Source: Spirulina subsalsa PCC 9445
Lineage (GTDB): Bacteria; Cyanobacteriota; Cyanobacteriia; Cyanobacteriales; Spirulinaceae
NCBI RefSeq assembly: GCF_000314005.1
Contig: NZ_JH980292.1
Coordinates: 569,410 to 633,409, forward strand
Reading direction: 5' to 3'
DNA length: 64,000 nucleotides
Part shown: one piece after another, positions 23,369 through 33,700 of the stretch
Layout: the number at the start of each line of letters is the position of its first letter
Numbering within the stretch: the stretch's first letter is position 1
Made by a program: the position numbers and the translations under genes
The notes under the pieces: model-generated
What the model saw: only the letters and a program-made list of their open reading frames with translations
What the model was told of the DNA's origin: nothing
Databases searched by the model: none

Positions 23369-25023
23369 CTCCTCAACTTCCCACCCAGGAAAGCCTCACC
23401 GTCGAATTTAAAAGCGACAGAAACAAACTGTCAGATCGGGATTTAATCGAAGCCATTACCTGCCTTGCCAACACCGAAGGCGGCGAACTCTGGCTAGGTG
23501 TAGAAGACGATGGCACCCCCACTGGACTCCACTCCAGCCGTTCACAACTTAACTATTTAGTGGGTCTTGTGGCAGCGCGAACCGCCCCCTCTCTCTCTGT
23601 TCAAGTCGAAGCCATTACCCTAGAGAGCATAACCGTCGCCCGCCTCCAAATCCCCCAAGCCAGAGGAGAAATTGCCACCAGTAACGGCGTGTATTTACGT
23701 CGTCGCCTCAAACCGGACGGAACCCCCGAATGTGTTCCTATCTTGCCCCACGACCGCATTAGTCGCGCCAGTCGCTTTGGTCTGACCGATGTATCCGCCC
23801 AACCCGTTGCCGAGAGTACCTTACAAGACTTTGACCCCTTAGAACGAGATCGGTTGCGTCAGTGCATCCAAAGCTACGGAGGAGATCGCCCCTTACTCGA
23901 ACTCGACGACGAAGCACTGGATGGAGCCTTGGGCTTCACCCGCCGCCAACCCGATGGCAGTCGCATCCCCACCCTCACCGGGCTGCTCCTTATCGGTCGA
24001 GAAACCGCCCTTCGGGAGTTAGTTCCGACCCATGAATTCGCCTTTCAAGTCTTGGCACAGGAAGCCGTGCGATTTAACGAATTTCGACGCTTTCCCCTCC
24101 TCAAAGCCCTCGACTGGCTCGAAACCAACTTTCGCCCCTACAACCCCGAACAAGAAATTCAAATCGGGTTGTTTCGCGTCCCTATTCCTAAAGTGGATAT
24201 GAGCGCATTTCGGGAAGCGATCGCCAACGCCCTCATCCATCGCGACTATCACCAACTCGGGGCCGTCCATGTCCGCCTCGAAGACGAAGCCCTGAGCGTC
24301 AGTAACCCCGGCGGTTTGGTCGAAGGAGTCACCCTCGCCAATTTGCTCACCACCGAACCGCGCCCCCGTAATCGCTGCCTAGCGGATGCCATGAAACGGA
24401 TCGGCATCGTAGAACGATCCGGACGCGGCATTGATAGCATCTATCGCGGACTGCTACGGTTTGGACGACCCGCCCCCGATTACAGCGATACCAGTAACAC
24501 CAGCGTTGTCCTCCACCTTGCCACCGCTGACGCTGACTTAGACTTTCTCCGCCTTGTCGTCGAAGAAGAAAACCGCCAACGCAAACCTCTCCCCATAGAT
24601 AGCCTCATTGTCCTAGCCACACTCCGCGAAGCCAAACGACTCAGCGCCGCACAACTAGCGATCGCCATCCACCGCACTCCGTCCCAAGCTCGGAAAACTC
24701 TCGAAGTTCTCAACGAACTCGGTCTGATCCAAGCTCACGGAGCAAATCGTAGCCGTAACTACACCCTTGCCCCTAGCGTCTATCAAGCCATCGGCCACAA
24801 AGCCGAATATACCCGTCAAGTGGGTTTCTCAAATCTTCAAAACGAGCAATTAGTTCTGAACTACACGGCACAACATGGTCAAATCAAGCGATCGGATGTC
24901 ATGGAGCTTTGCCGACTGACTAAAGATCGAGCGTCCCGATTGCTGAAAAAATTGCGCGATCGCGGTCATCTCGTACAATACGGCAAGTTACGAGGAACTT
25001 TTTACAAGCTCCCACCCGATTAG
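23365..25023 (+). CDS. AlbA_2 (Schlafen-like) ATP-binding regulator in the R-M operon
   Basis: 552 residues, GTG start with GGAGG nine bases upstream and a four-base overlap with hsdS. The N-terminal AlbA_2 domain (about 10-130) reads ESLTVEFKSDRNKLSDRDL, then ACLANTEGGELWLGVEDDG-like sequence. The middle region has a GHKL-type ATPase pattern: FREAIANALIHRDYHQLGA, LSVSNPGGLVEGVT, GRGIDSIYRGLLRFG. The C-terminal 150 residues hold two winged-helix units (LSAAQLAIAIHRTPSQARK; IKRSDVMELCRLTKDRASR). Such genes often sit between hsdS and hsdR. The role may be regulatory or defensive; neither is proven. Confidence 0.8.
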   Translation: MTPQLPTQESLTVEFKSDRNKLSDRDLIEAITCLANTEGGELWLGVEDDGTPTGLHSSRSQLNYLVGLVAARTAPSLSVQVEAITLESITVARLQIPQARGEIATSNGVYLRRRLKPDGTPECVPILPHDRISRASRFGLTDVSAQPVAESTLQDFDPLERDRLRQCIQSYGGDRPLLELDDEALDGALGFTRRQPDGSRIPTLTGLLLIGRETALRELVPTHEFAFQVLAQEAVRFNEFRRFPLLKALDWLETNFRPYNPEQEIQIGLFRVPIPKVDMSAFREAIANALIHRDYHQLGAVHVRLEDEALSVSNPGGLVEGVTLANLLTTEPRPRNRCLADAMKRIGIVERSGRGIDSIYRGLLRFGRPAPDYSDTSNTSVVLHLATADADLDFLRLVVEEENRQRKPLPIDSLIVLATLREAKRLSAAQLAIAIHRTPSQARKTLEVLNELGLIQAHGANRSRNYTLAPSVYQAIGHKAEYTRQVGFSNLQNEQLVLNYTAQHGQIKRSDVMELCRLTKDRASRLLKKLRDRGHLVQYGKLRGTFYKLPPD

Positions 25024-25073
25024 TTATGAGCGGTTATGAGCGTTTATGAGCAGTTATGAGCGATTATGAGGTC
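25024..25073 (+). repeat. Five tandem 10-bp units upstream of hsdR
   Basis: TTATGAGCGG, TTATGAGCGT, TTATGAGCAG, TTATGAGCGA, TTATGAGGTC follow the AlbA_2 stop directly. Each unit carries an ATG and the last supplies GAGG for hsdR (ATG 25083). The period is 10 bp, so slippage would change spacing and frames of the small overlapping ATG frames. Confidence 0.8.
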
Positions 25074-25082
25074 ATCTAAAAA

Positions 25083-28000
25083 ATGAAACCCGACAAAACC
25101 CCCAAACTCATCAAAATAGACGAGCGCAACCACGTCGAAAAGCCTTTCCTCGACCAACTTGAGGGGTTGGGCTGGACAATCCTGGATCTAGATCGAGGAC
25201 AGAAACCCGCCGACAGCCATCGGGAAAACTTCCGCCAAGTGGTGATGTTGCCAGTATTGCGATCGCAACTCAAAATCATCAACCCCTGGCTCGAAGACGA
25301 CCAAACCGAAGACGTTATCAAACAACTCATCGCCAACTTCCCCAGCACCAACCTCCTGGAAAATAACCGCCACATTTTCAACCTGCTGCAAGAAAACACC
25401 AGCGTCTCCGAAAACCGCCAAACCGGGCAAACCAGCCCCACCGTTCACTTTATCGACTTTGATCGCCCCGACAACAACAGCTACATCGCCGTCTGTCAGT
25501 TCAAAGTCCGCATTCTCGGCACCGAAAACCACATCATTCCCGATATTGTCCTCTTCCTCAACGGTTTGCCCGTCGTCGTCATTGAGTGCAAATCCCCCAA
25601 AACCCAGGAACCTATCCCCGAAGCGATCGACCAGATGATGCGCTACAGCGAACAGCGCGGCTACAAAGGGGAGGGCAACCCCGAACTGTTCTACTTCAAC
25701 CAGTTCATCATCGCCACCTGTCGCAATCAAGCCAAATTCGGCACCATCACGACCCGCACCGAAAAATACTTTTATCGCTGGGCTGACCCCTACCCCCGCA
25801 CCCTAGAAGATTTAGATCACGGTAGTAGTTCCCCCAACGACCAACAGCGTCTCGTTGCCGGAATGTGCTACCCCGCCAACCTCCTAGAAATTATCCGCAA
25901 CTTCACCCTGTTCTCCGTCAACGATAAAGGCGAAACCCTCAAAATCGTCGGCCGTTACCAACAATTTCGCGCCGTTAACAAAGCCGTTCAAGGTCTGCTC
26001 AACGGCAGAACCCCAAAGGAGCGAAGCGGCATCATCTGGCACACCCAAGGCTCCGGCAAATCCCTGACAATGATGTTCATGGTCAGAGCCATGTATCGCC
26101 ACCCCAACCTCTCCCAGTGGAAAGTTGTTTTTATCACCGATCGCACCAACCTCGAAAATCAACTCTCGGAAACCGGGAAGGGCGTGGGGTTCACCGTCAA
26201 CCCCGCCAACAGCATCGCCGAACTCAAGGAACTCCTCCGCAGCGACTCATCGAACCTCGTTATGGGGATGATCCACAAATTCCAAGAGCGGGATCTACAG
26301 GAAACCTTTCCCGAACTCAACCCCGGCACCAACATCCTGATCATGACCGACGAGGCCCACCGCTCTCAATATTCCCTCTTGGGGGCCAACCTCGATCGCG
26401 CCCTCCCCAACGCCACCCGCATCGGCTACACCGGAACTCCCATCGACAAAACCGAAAAAGTGTTCGGGGACTACATCGACAAATACACCATGAGGCAATC
26501 CATCGAGGATAAAGTCACCCTTCAGATCATCTACGAGGGGCGCACCCAAAACGCCGAAGTTGGCGATCGCGCTGCGATGGATGCCGAGTTTGAGGACGTT
26601 TTCAGCGAATACAATCTCTCAGAACGCCTAAAAATCCTAGGTTACGGCTCCCGCAATGCCTACCTCGAAGCCCAGGATATTATCGCCGCCAAAGCCGGGG
26701 ACATGGTAGCCCACTACGTCCGGCAGATTTTCCCCAACGGTTATAAGGCTCAGGTTGTTGCCACCTCCCGCGAAGCTGCCGTTCGCTACAAACAACACCT
26801 AGACGCGGCACTTTCTGATGAGATCCGCCAACTGGAAATTTCCAACCCCCACAACATCAACGTGGAGCGACTGAAACGCCTGAAAACCGATGTGGTAATT
26901 TCCGGAAGCCACAACGACAAACCCGACTTTAAGACTTACACTAACCCCTCCACCCACAAAACCACCATCAAAAGTTTCAAACTCCCCTTTGATGCCAAAG
27001 AAGAAGGCACGACGGGGGACATCGGGATCGTCATTGTCAATAATATGCTGCTGACGGGGTTCGATGCGCCTATCGAGCAAGTGCTGTATCTCGACAAGGT
27101 GATCCAGTCTCACAACCTGTTGCAGGCGATCGCCCGCGTCAACCGTGTCGCCGGGGAAGCGAAAGACAAGGGCTTTGTGGTGGACTATGTGGGCATTGGA
27201 CACCATCTCAAACGGGCGATCGACAACTACGACGAACGAGAACAGCGAGAAATCGAAGAAACCTTCAGTTTCCCGGAGGAGGAGATCCGCCAACTCGAAA
27301 CTGATTATCGGGCAATTATGGACTTGCTGGAGGGCTACGGACTCACTGATTTAAGCGATTACGATGCGTTCTATGATGTGTTTTACGACGAAGAAATTCG
27401 GTTCAAATACATTCAGGCGTTCAACAAATTCACCCGCAGCCTCAACTTAGTTTATCCCGCCAAAGAAGCCCTCACCTATCAAAACAACTACAAAACCCTC
27501 GCCGAAATCAACGTTTTGGCAAGCCGCCACTTCCAAGACACCCGTCTGACTATGAAGGGCATCCCGGACAAACTTCGCCAAATCACCGACGCTCACCTAG
27601 AATCAAGAGGAATCAGTCAAAAGGTTCAACCGATCTCGATTTTAGATGACCAATTCGAGCATGAAGTCGTCGCGACCCACCAACGCACCAAAAACAAGGC
27701 CGCCGCAATTGAACACGCCTTGCGAAACTACATTGATATTGACTTAGACGACGATCCAGATTTACAAACCTCATTTGCTGATGCTCTAGCGGAAATTTTG
27801 GAGCAGTTTAAGGACAACTGGGAGAAAATTTATGAAGAACTGGAAAAACTACGCCAACACCTGAAAAATGCTGATCAGGAACCTACCTATGGGCTGCATA
27901 AAAAAAAGCAGATGCCCTTCTTTCGGATGTTAAAACGGGAGTGTTTTGGAGAAAGTGAGCTAGATGATGATAAAATTGCCCTGTCTGTTACCCTTACTCA

Positions 28001-28208
28001 ACAAGTTTACGATGTCGTCGAGCGAGAACTTCAGCTTACCGGATTTTGGGAGAACATCCCGGCTCGGAAAAAACTGGAAACGGACATCCAAAACATCCTA
28101 TTATCACCAGAGTCTCCTCCAGATCTGTTTAGTAAACGAAAACAGATTATTGCTAAGGTAATGGAATTAGCAGAAAAGAACAACGATAGGATATTATACA
28201 GTGGATAG
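25083..28208 (+). CDS. hsdR: Type I restriction endonuclease subunit HsdR
   Basis: 1041 residues. The N-terminal PD-(D/E)XK nuclease has IPDIVLFLNGLPVVVIECK (Asp, then E-x-K, near residues 145-165). The SF2 translocase has Walker A IIWHTQGSGKSLTMMF, motif II ILIMTDEAHRSQY (DEAH), motif III IGYTGTPID, then LLTGFDAPIEQVLYLDK and LQAIARVNR. The C-terminal region is helical and binds HsdM. HsdR pulls DNA past the complex and cleaves it when the target is unmethylated. Full length with no break, so the system has an intact motor and nuclease. It ends three bases before the next gene. Confidence 0.95.
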   Translation: MKPDKTPKLIKIDERNHVEKPFLDQLEGLGWTILDLDRGQKPADSHRENFRQVVMLPVLRSQLKIINPWLEDDQTEDVIKQLIANFPSTNLLENNRHIFNLLQENTSVSENRQTGQTSPTVHFIDFDRPDNNSYIAVCQFKVRILGTENHIIPDIVLFLNGLPVVVIECKSPKTQEPIPEAIDQMMRYSEQRGYKGEGNPELFYFNQFIIATCRNQAKFGTITTRTEKYFYRWADPYPRTLEDLDHGSSSPNDQQRLVAGMCYPANLLEIIRNFTLFSVNDKGETLKIVGRYQQFRAVNKAVQGLLNGRTPKERSGIIWHTQGSGKSLTMMFMVRAMYRHPNLSQWKVVFITDRTNLENQLSETGKGVGFTVNPANSIAELKELLRSDSSNLVMGMIHKFQERDLQETFPELNPGTNILIMTDEAHRSQYSLLGANLDRALPNATRIGYTGTPIDKTEKVFGDYIDKYTMRQSIEDKVTLQIIYEGRTQNAEVGDRAAMDAEFEDVFSEYNLSERLKILGYGSRNAYLEAQDIIAAKAGDMVAHYVRQIFPNGYKAQVVATSREAAVRYKQHLDAALSDEIRQLEISNPHNINVERLKRLKTDVVISGSHNDKPDFKTYTNPSTHKTTIKSFKLPFDAKEEGTTGDIGIVIVNNMLLTGFDAPIEQVLYLDKVIQSHNLLQAIARVNRVAGEAKDKGFVVDYVGIGHHLKRAIDNYDEREQREIEETFSFPEEEIRQLETDYRAIMDLLEGYGLTDLSDYDAFYDVFYDEEIRFKYIQAFNKFTRSLNLVYPAKEALTYQNNYKTLAEINVLASRHFQDTRLTMKGIPDKLRQITDAHLESRGISQKVQPISILDDQFEHEVVATHQRTKNKAAAIEHALRNYIDIDLDDDPDLQTSFADALAEILEQFKDNWEKIYEELEKLRQHLKNADQEPTYGLHKKKQMPFFRMLKRECFGESELDDDKIALSVTLTQQVYDVVERELQLTGFWENIPARKKLETDIQNILLSPESPPDLFSKRKQIIAKVMELAEKNNDRILYSG

Positions 28209-28210
28209 CC

Positions 28211-28894
28211 ATGCAGTTTGATTATCACGTCGTTTTCTCTCCAAAACGCAAAAAATTAACCATTACTGTTGAGCGTGATCGTTCGATTATTGTTAAAGCA
28301 CCTACTGGAACTTGTCCAGATAAAATTAAGAAGATCGTCGAGTCTCGCAAGCAGTGGCTTTATGAAAAAACCCGTCACCCCCAGAAGTATCGCCCCCCGC
28401 TTCACCCTCCCGCTAAGGAACTGGTTAACGGAGAATCATTGTTATATTTGGGAAAAAGTTACCGTTTAGAGCTAGTTGATACGGTGGATTACATTGAACT
28501 GGTCAACAATTGTTTTTTTGTTCCAAAGCATCAGTCTAAACGGCGGGGAGAAATCTTTCGAGAATGGTATATTGAACAGGCAAAACTGATTATTTTTCCT
28601 CGGGTTCAGCATTACGCCGAATGTCTCGGAGTTTCCTACAATCAAGCAAAAATCACTGATAGCAAATATCGCTGGGGGTCTTGTACCCTGAAAAACAACG
28701 TAACTTTCAATTGGCGACTGGTTAAAGCTCCCATGTTTGTCATCAACTATGTAGTCATCCACGAGTTAACCCATTTTTTGGAACCCAACCACACGCCCCG
28801 CTTTTGGGGCATTATTCGCTCCCAGACACCCCACACAGAAAAAGCAAGGAACTGGCTTAAAGTACACGGCACTTTGTTGGATGAGACACTGTGA
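28211..28894 (+). CDS. YgjP-like/DUF45 metallopeptidase linked to type I R-M
   Basis: 227 residues starting MQFDYHVVFSPKRKKLTIT. The active site is VIHELTHFLEPNHTPRFWG: H-E-x-x-H with a third ligand downstream, preceded by the conserved KYRWGSCTLKNNVTFNWRL. This is the M48-like YgjP family (DUF45), very often the last gene of type I restriction operons. Its target is unknown; control of HsdR by proteolysis is a frequent suggestion. It starts two bases after the hsdR stop. A perfect 7-bp hairpin CACTGTG/CACAGTG covers its stop codon. Confidence 0.85.
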   Translation: MQFDYHVVFSPKRKKLTITVERDRSIIVKAPTGTCPDKIKKIVESRKQWLYEKTRHPQKYRPPLHPPAKELVNGESLLYLGKSYRLELVDTVDYIELVNNCFFVPKHQSKRRGEIFREWYIEQAKLIIFPRVQHYAECLGVSYNQAKITDSKYRWGSCTLKNNVTFNWRLVKAPMFVINYVVIHELTHFLEPNHTPRFWGIIRSQTPHTEKARNWLKVHGTLLDETL

Positions 28895-28966
28895 AAAATA
28901 GCACAGTGATCGGAGGTGGTGAGAAAATACACTGGATTGGATAATCATGACTAACGGCCTTTTTGG

Positions 28967-29111
28967 GCCACCCCTCCCTAAACCAAAAAGATACTTAAGG
29001 GATCCGCTAGTTTCTGCTGGGTTCCGGCTAACACTAGGGAGAGATACTGCCTTAAGCGTCGCCCTTGCTGATAGTTGGGAATATAATTCCCCTGACCATC
29101 GGGACGGAATA
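28967..29111. repeat. 145-bp direct repeat, right copy (inside the intact gene 3' end)
   Basis: Same sequence as 19038-19182 with one difference. Here it is the 3' end of the intact gene 28978-30783 plus 11 bases beyond its stop. The matching sequence ends abruptly after GGGACGGAATA on both sides. Confidence 0.9.
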
Positions 29112-30783
29112 AGGGGGCGGCCATGATGGCCTGATATTCTACGGTTTGCTGGGACTCCTCACTCAACCAGAGCAGATGATCGACGGTGGGGACTAACCCA
29201 GAGGGTAATTTTCCTTCTAAGATGGCTAAAACCCGCCACATACAAGCTTTTGGATTAATGCCCCGTTGTTCTAAGGCCTGTAACATTCGGTCAAGGGTGA
29301 TGGGTTTTTGGGGGAAGGTGTGGAGTAATTCCGAAAGCAGGAAAAAATCACTGTATTGGTGGCGCAAACGGTCGAAGAGTTGGGGATATTGGGGCAGTTG
29401 GGCGAGTCCCAGAGCAACTGGACGGGTGTCGGGGGGGTGAAGGCCTTGGATAAAACGGGCTTGGGGGAATTTTTGTTTTAACCAAGGTTCGAGAAAGGGC
29501 CATAAGGGGGTGAAAAAATCCCCACTGTAGAGAATTTGGCTGATTTGGGTTCCGGGATGCTGCACCCTCTCATCCTGATAGTCTTTATGGCTGAGGAGGA
29601 GATTAATCTGTTGGTTGAGTTGTTGGGTGAGGGGGGTTAATATCTGTTCAATTAAGTCCCCCCGTTGTACTCCCCAAGTCTGTTCTCCGAGGAAGGTGGA
29701 GAAGGATTCCTGTTTCTGTAAAATCAACCACACTCGACGAGCCATTTCTAAAAGCGATCGCCCTTCGGAAAACCCCAAGACTTGCAATAAGGCCTGGTCT
29801 CGCTTGGGGCGGTCTGGTGTTCCTCCTTGGGGAGCTTCAAATTGTAAATCGGTCAGAAAGGCTTGTTCTGGTTGCCACTGCGGATAAATCAACTGGTAAA
29901 AAATATCCTCATATAAGGCCTGTAACCCATAGTCCAAACTGGTCAGGGTGAAATCCCCATAACAGAGGTCGTTTAAATCCTCGGGAAGGTCTACTAAACC
30001 CAGTTCAAGGGTGGTTGTACCCCCTTGGAGGATTAGGGTGCTAGAAGGGGCAAGGTCGGGGGTGTAGGGGCGGGGATCTTCGAGACGTTCCTGCTGCACC
30101 TGTTGCCGATTCTGACGGACTTGTGACCAATGGGCGAATAAAACGGCGATCGCATCCTCCACAAAAATCACCTGATCCGGACGTTCCACCACCTTCGCCC
30201 CCAAAATCGCCTCCCGCACATTAAAGCGATAACTATCCCCCCAAGTCCCCGGACAGTTCACCACCACCGCCACCACATTCACCAACATCTCACTCAACAC
30301 CTGACCCGATAACCCCTTAGCCCCCACTCGATACAAATGTTTTGCCCCAGCAGGCGTTAAGGTACTCAATAAACTCTGTAACGCCCGTTGCACCCAATAT
30401 AGGGAAATCGTTTGACCCCAATCCCCATAAACCTTGGGCTCCCATTGTCGTTGTTTGCGACTGTAATAAGGCACCGCCACATTCAACAACGGCTTAAACT
30501 GCTGAACAAACGTCCCCTCCCCCGGTTTCGCCACCTGGGCCGCCATCTCCCCCACCACCATACTCAACCGAGACTTCCCCGTTGGTTTCACCTTGGGGCT
30601 AAAATAGGCCATCAACGGCAACACCGAAAGCTCCCCATGCTCACCCCCACCATGGCGGGCTGACCAATAGAGGGGATATTGTTCCCCGGTTCCCACTTGC
30701 TGCAACACAGCCGAAAGGCCAAGGGTGTCAATCTCTAAACCGAGATAACAACGATTTTCTGGAGCTTCTTCCGAGGAAAACAT
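28978..30783 (-). CDS. Actin/Hsp70-fold ATPase-like protein of unknown function
   Basis: 601 residues. The N-terminus YLGLEIDTLGLSAVLQQ resembles the phosphate-1 loop (D-x-G). Middle segment STLILQGGTTTLELGLVDL is like phosphate-2, and ILYSGDFFTPLWPFLEPWL like the adenosine loop of the Hsp70/actin/FtsA superfamily. DnaK-like insertion RPDQVIFVEDAIAVLFAHW lies before phosphate-2. The key loop Gly pattern is weaker than in DnaK. The C-terminal 170 residues are helical. It is the second gene after the 1195-residue coiled-coil protein, 13 bases apart, so they probably act together, perhaps as an ATPase with a scaffold. Its 3' end serves as the boundary of the restriction island. Confidence 0.65.
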   Translation of the reverse strand: MFSSEEAPENRCYLGLEIDTLGLSAVLQQVGTGEQYPLYWSARHGGGEHGELSVLPLMAYFSPKVKPTGKSRLSMVVGEMAAQVAKPGEGTFVQQFKPLLNVAVPYYSRKQRQWEPKVYGDWGQTISLYWVQRALQSLLSTLTPAGAKHLYRVGAKGLSGQVLSEMLVNVVAVVVNCPGTWGDSYRFNVREAILGAKVVERPDQVIFVEDAIAVLFAHWSQVRQNRQQVQQERLEDPRPYTPDLAPSSTLILQGGTTTLELGLVDLPEDLNDLCYGDFTLTSLDYGLQALYEDIFYQLIYPQWQPEQAFLTDLQFEAPQGGTPDRPKRDQALLQVLGFSEGRSLLEMARRVWLILQKQESFSTFLGEQTWGVQRGDLIEQILTPLTQQLNQQINLLLSHKDYQDERVQHPGTQISQILYSGDFFTPLWPFLEPWLKQKFPQARFIQGLHPPDTRPVALGLAQLPQYPQLFDRLRHQYSDFFLLSELLHTFPQKPITLDRMLQALEQRGINPKACMWRVLAILEGKLPSGLVPTVDHLLWLSEESQQTVEYQAIMAAPLFRPDGQGNYIPNYQQGRRLRQYLSLVLAGTQQKLADPLSIFLV

Positions 30784-30796
30784 GGACGACAGAGGG

Positions 30797-33700
30797 TTAG
30801 GAGTGATGTTTAAAGGGGGAAGGAGTTGTCACCTCACTCCAGGGGTCTGTTGTAATTTCTGTAATAGAGTGAATAATCCTCACCTCATCGGAATCCTCCT
30901 CCGATTCTAGGTCAGCCTCAGCTTCAAAATCTAGACTTTCCTCGGGACTGTCCCATAAATCTGCAATAGGGGGCAACTCCTCAAAAACCATTTCAGGGGG
31001 ATCTAGAGGATCCAAGGGGTGAAAATCTCCCGCATCTACAAACGTCACCACCGGATCCGTTGCCACTCCATTCATGGGGAGTTCTTCCCAATCTTCCTCC
31101 GTCGGTAAATCCAACAGGGACGAATTCGGATCTTCAGGCCAACTCTCAGGATCAACTACATTCGGTTCTAAGTCATTCTCTGTCGATAGGTGAATCCCGT
31201 CTGAGGGGGAAACTTCGTCCGGTGTCTCTAGTGTCAAGGGATGGGTCATCTCGTCCTCGTGAGGCTGTTCTAAGACCCTTTCCGGTTCAAAATTTCCCTC
31301 GTCTGGTGAGCTAGTTTCCCACTCTTCAACAGTCGGTTCTACTGTCTCCTGTGGGGTAAAGGATAAGAGAACCTCTCCGGGGGGATTTTCTGCCTCTGGT
31401 GAGCTAGTTTCCCACTCTTCAACAGTCGGTTCTACTGTCTCCTCCTGCGCTAAAACCTCCTCAATAGGGGATTCTACTAGCTCATCAACAGGAGCAGCCA
31501 GAAGCACTTCCTCTTCTTCTAAAACCTCCTCAACAGGGGATTCTACTAGCTCATCAACAGGAGCAGTCAGAAGCACTTCCTCTTCTTCTAAAACCTCCTC
31601 AACAGGGGATTCTACTAGCTCATCAACAGGAGCAGCCAGAAGCACTTCCTCTTCTTCTAAAACCTCCTCAACAGGGGATTCTACTAGCTCATCAACAGGA
31701 GCAGCCAGAAGCACTTCCTCTTCTTCTAAAACCTCCTCAACAGGGGATTCTACTAGCTCATCAACAGGAGCAGTCAGAAGCACTTCCTCTTCTTCTAAAA
31801 CCTCCTCAACAGGGGATTCTACTAACTCATCAACAGGAGCAGCCAGAAGCACTTCCTCTTCTTCTAAAACCTCCTCAACAGGGGATTCTACTAACTCATC
31901 AACAGGAGCAGTCAGAAGCACTTCCTCTTCTTCTAAAACCTCCTCAACAGGGGATTCTACTAGCTCATCAACAGGAGCAGTCAGAAGCACTTCCTCTTCT
32001 TCTAAAACCTCCTCAACAGGGGATTCTACTAACTCATCAACAGGAGCAGCTAATTCCGTTTCCGGTACAGGAACAACCTCCTCGGCCGGACTAACACTAG
32101 ACCCCTGTGCAACCTCCGGTTCTCCCCATATATCCCCCTCCCCCCCATCATTCATGGCTAAAGGACGAGCAAAGGCAGGATTAGAATTAGGGGGACTGCT
32201 AGCTGTATCATCAGAGTCCCACATATCCCGAGACACAAAAACCTCGTCGGGTTCTTCTTCTTCCTTTTCCTCAATCTCGACAACTTCCACCTCGTCCTCT
32301 GCTTCCTGTAACAGCAAATCAGACAAGGACTGAATCACCACCACCCCGGATAAGTTCTCGGGTGGAGCAACGGCAACCACTCCCTCCTCTGCTTCCTCTT
32401 CGTCTAACACAATTTCTAGGGATGGGGGGACAGAAGTCACTGCTTCCGGCGATTCTACTTCCTGATCAGGAACGGATTCTGTTGTTGTTTCTAACTCTTC
32501 GGTAGGTTCTACCCGAGTGGGTTCTGTTGTTGTTTCTAACTCTTCGGTAAGTTCTACCCGAGTGGATTCTGTTGTTGTTTCTAACTCTTCGGTAAGTTCT
32601 ACCCGAGTGGATTCTGTTGTTGTTTCTAACTCTTCGGTAGGTTCTACCTGAGTGGGTGCTACTTCCTCATCCGGGACAACAGCAGGGGCAATTTTTTCCT
32701 CGGGTGTAGCCACTACTGGAGACTGTTCAAAACTTACTAAATCCTCGTTGAGATGTTGGAGGGTTTCCTCTCCTAACACTTCATCTAATACAGGATGAGG
32801 CAGAACCGAGGTTTCCTCTTCTGAGACGAGTAACTCCTCTTGTTCTGGATTGTGAAACTCATCAATGTTCTGTTCTATCTCTTCTGCTTGTTCGGGGGAA
32901 CGGACGACTAAATCCGACACCTGATCTAACAACAGGGTTAATGAGGCGGTGGTGACAATCTCCTCATCCTCCTCCTCGCGGTTTTCCCCGAACTTGTCTT
33001 CTGCTGGCGATAATTCGGCCGGGGTTGCGGGGGCGGGTAAAGTAAGGACTTCTTCAAAGAGCAGGGTTTCGAGGGTGACATCTCCCCGCAAGACCAACCC
33101 AGAGGAGTCTTTTAACCCGGTGGCAGGATCTTCTAACTCCCCAAAGAGAGCGGTTTCTAAGGGTTGATCGGGGCTGATTCCCTCAAAAAAGACGAGTTCG
33201 GGGGTGGGAGGTAGGGATTCTTCGGGGGTGAGAACGAGATCGGATTCTGGGGGGGGTGTTTCGGTGGTGAATAGATCGGAGTTGCTGCCGAATAACTGCT
33301 CATCCCAAGCTTCCCACATTTCGCCGGCCTGGGGGGTTGCAGTGGTTTCGGGGGTGGGTTCTGTGGGGGCAATCTGGAGGACTTGATTGGCTTCTGTGTC
33401 GCTTAAATCGAGATCCAGAATGGCGGCGAGGGTGTCGGGTACCTTGGCGGCTTCAGAACGGTCTAAAATGTCGAAATGATGCCTTTCTAGGGGGATTTCT
33501 ACCCCGGCAAAGGGGTAGAGGGCATTTTCGAGGGAAAGCTCTGCTGTGGGCGTTTCTGGGGCTTCTGGGAGGGCGGGGGCTGGGTCGGAGGAGGAGGGGA
33601 GGGAGAGGGGCGTTCCTAGGGCGGGGGTGAGTTGTTCTAGGTAGTCCTGGAATAAATTGACGCTTTGTTCCCCTAGGTTGTGGAGATCGGCGATATTTTC

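Noticed and set aside
19183-28966. An integrase or recombinase within the restriction island
   Set aside because: All long frames are assigned to R-M, TumAE, AlbA_2 and YgjP genes; none has a tyrosine or serine recombinase pattern.
31440-32050. Possible CRISPR array
   Set aside because: Units are contiguous with no spacers and stay in one long coding frame. It is a protein repeat.
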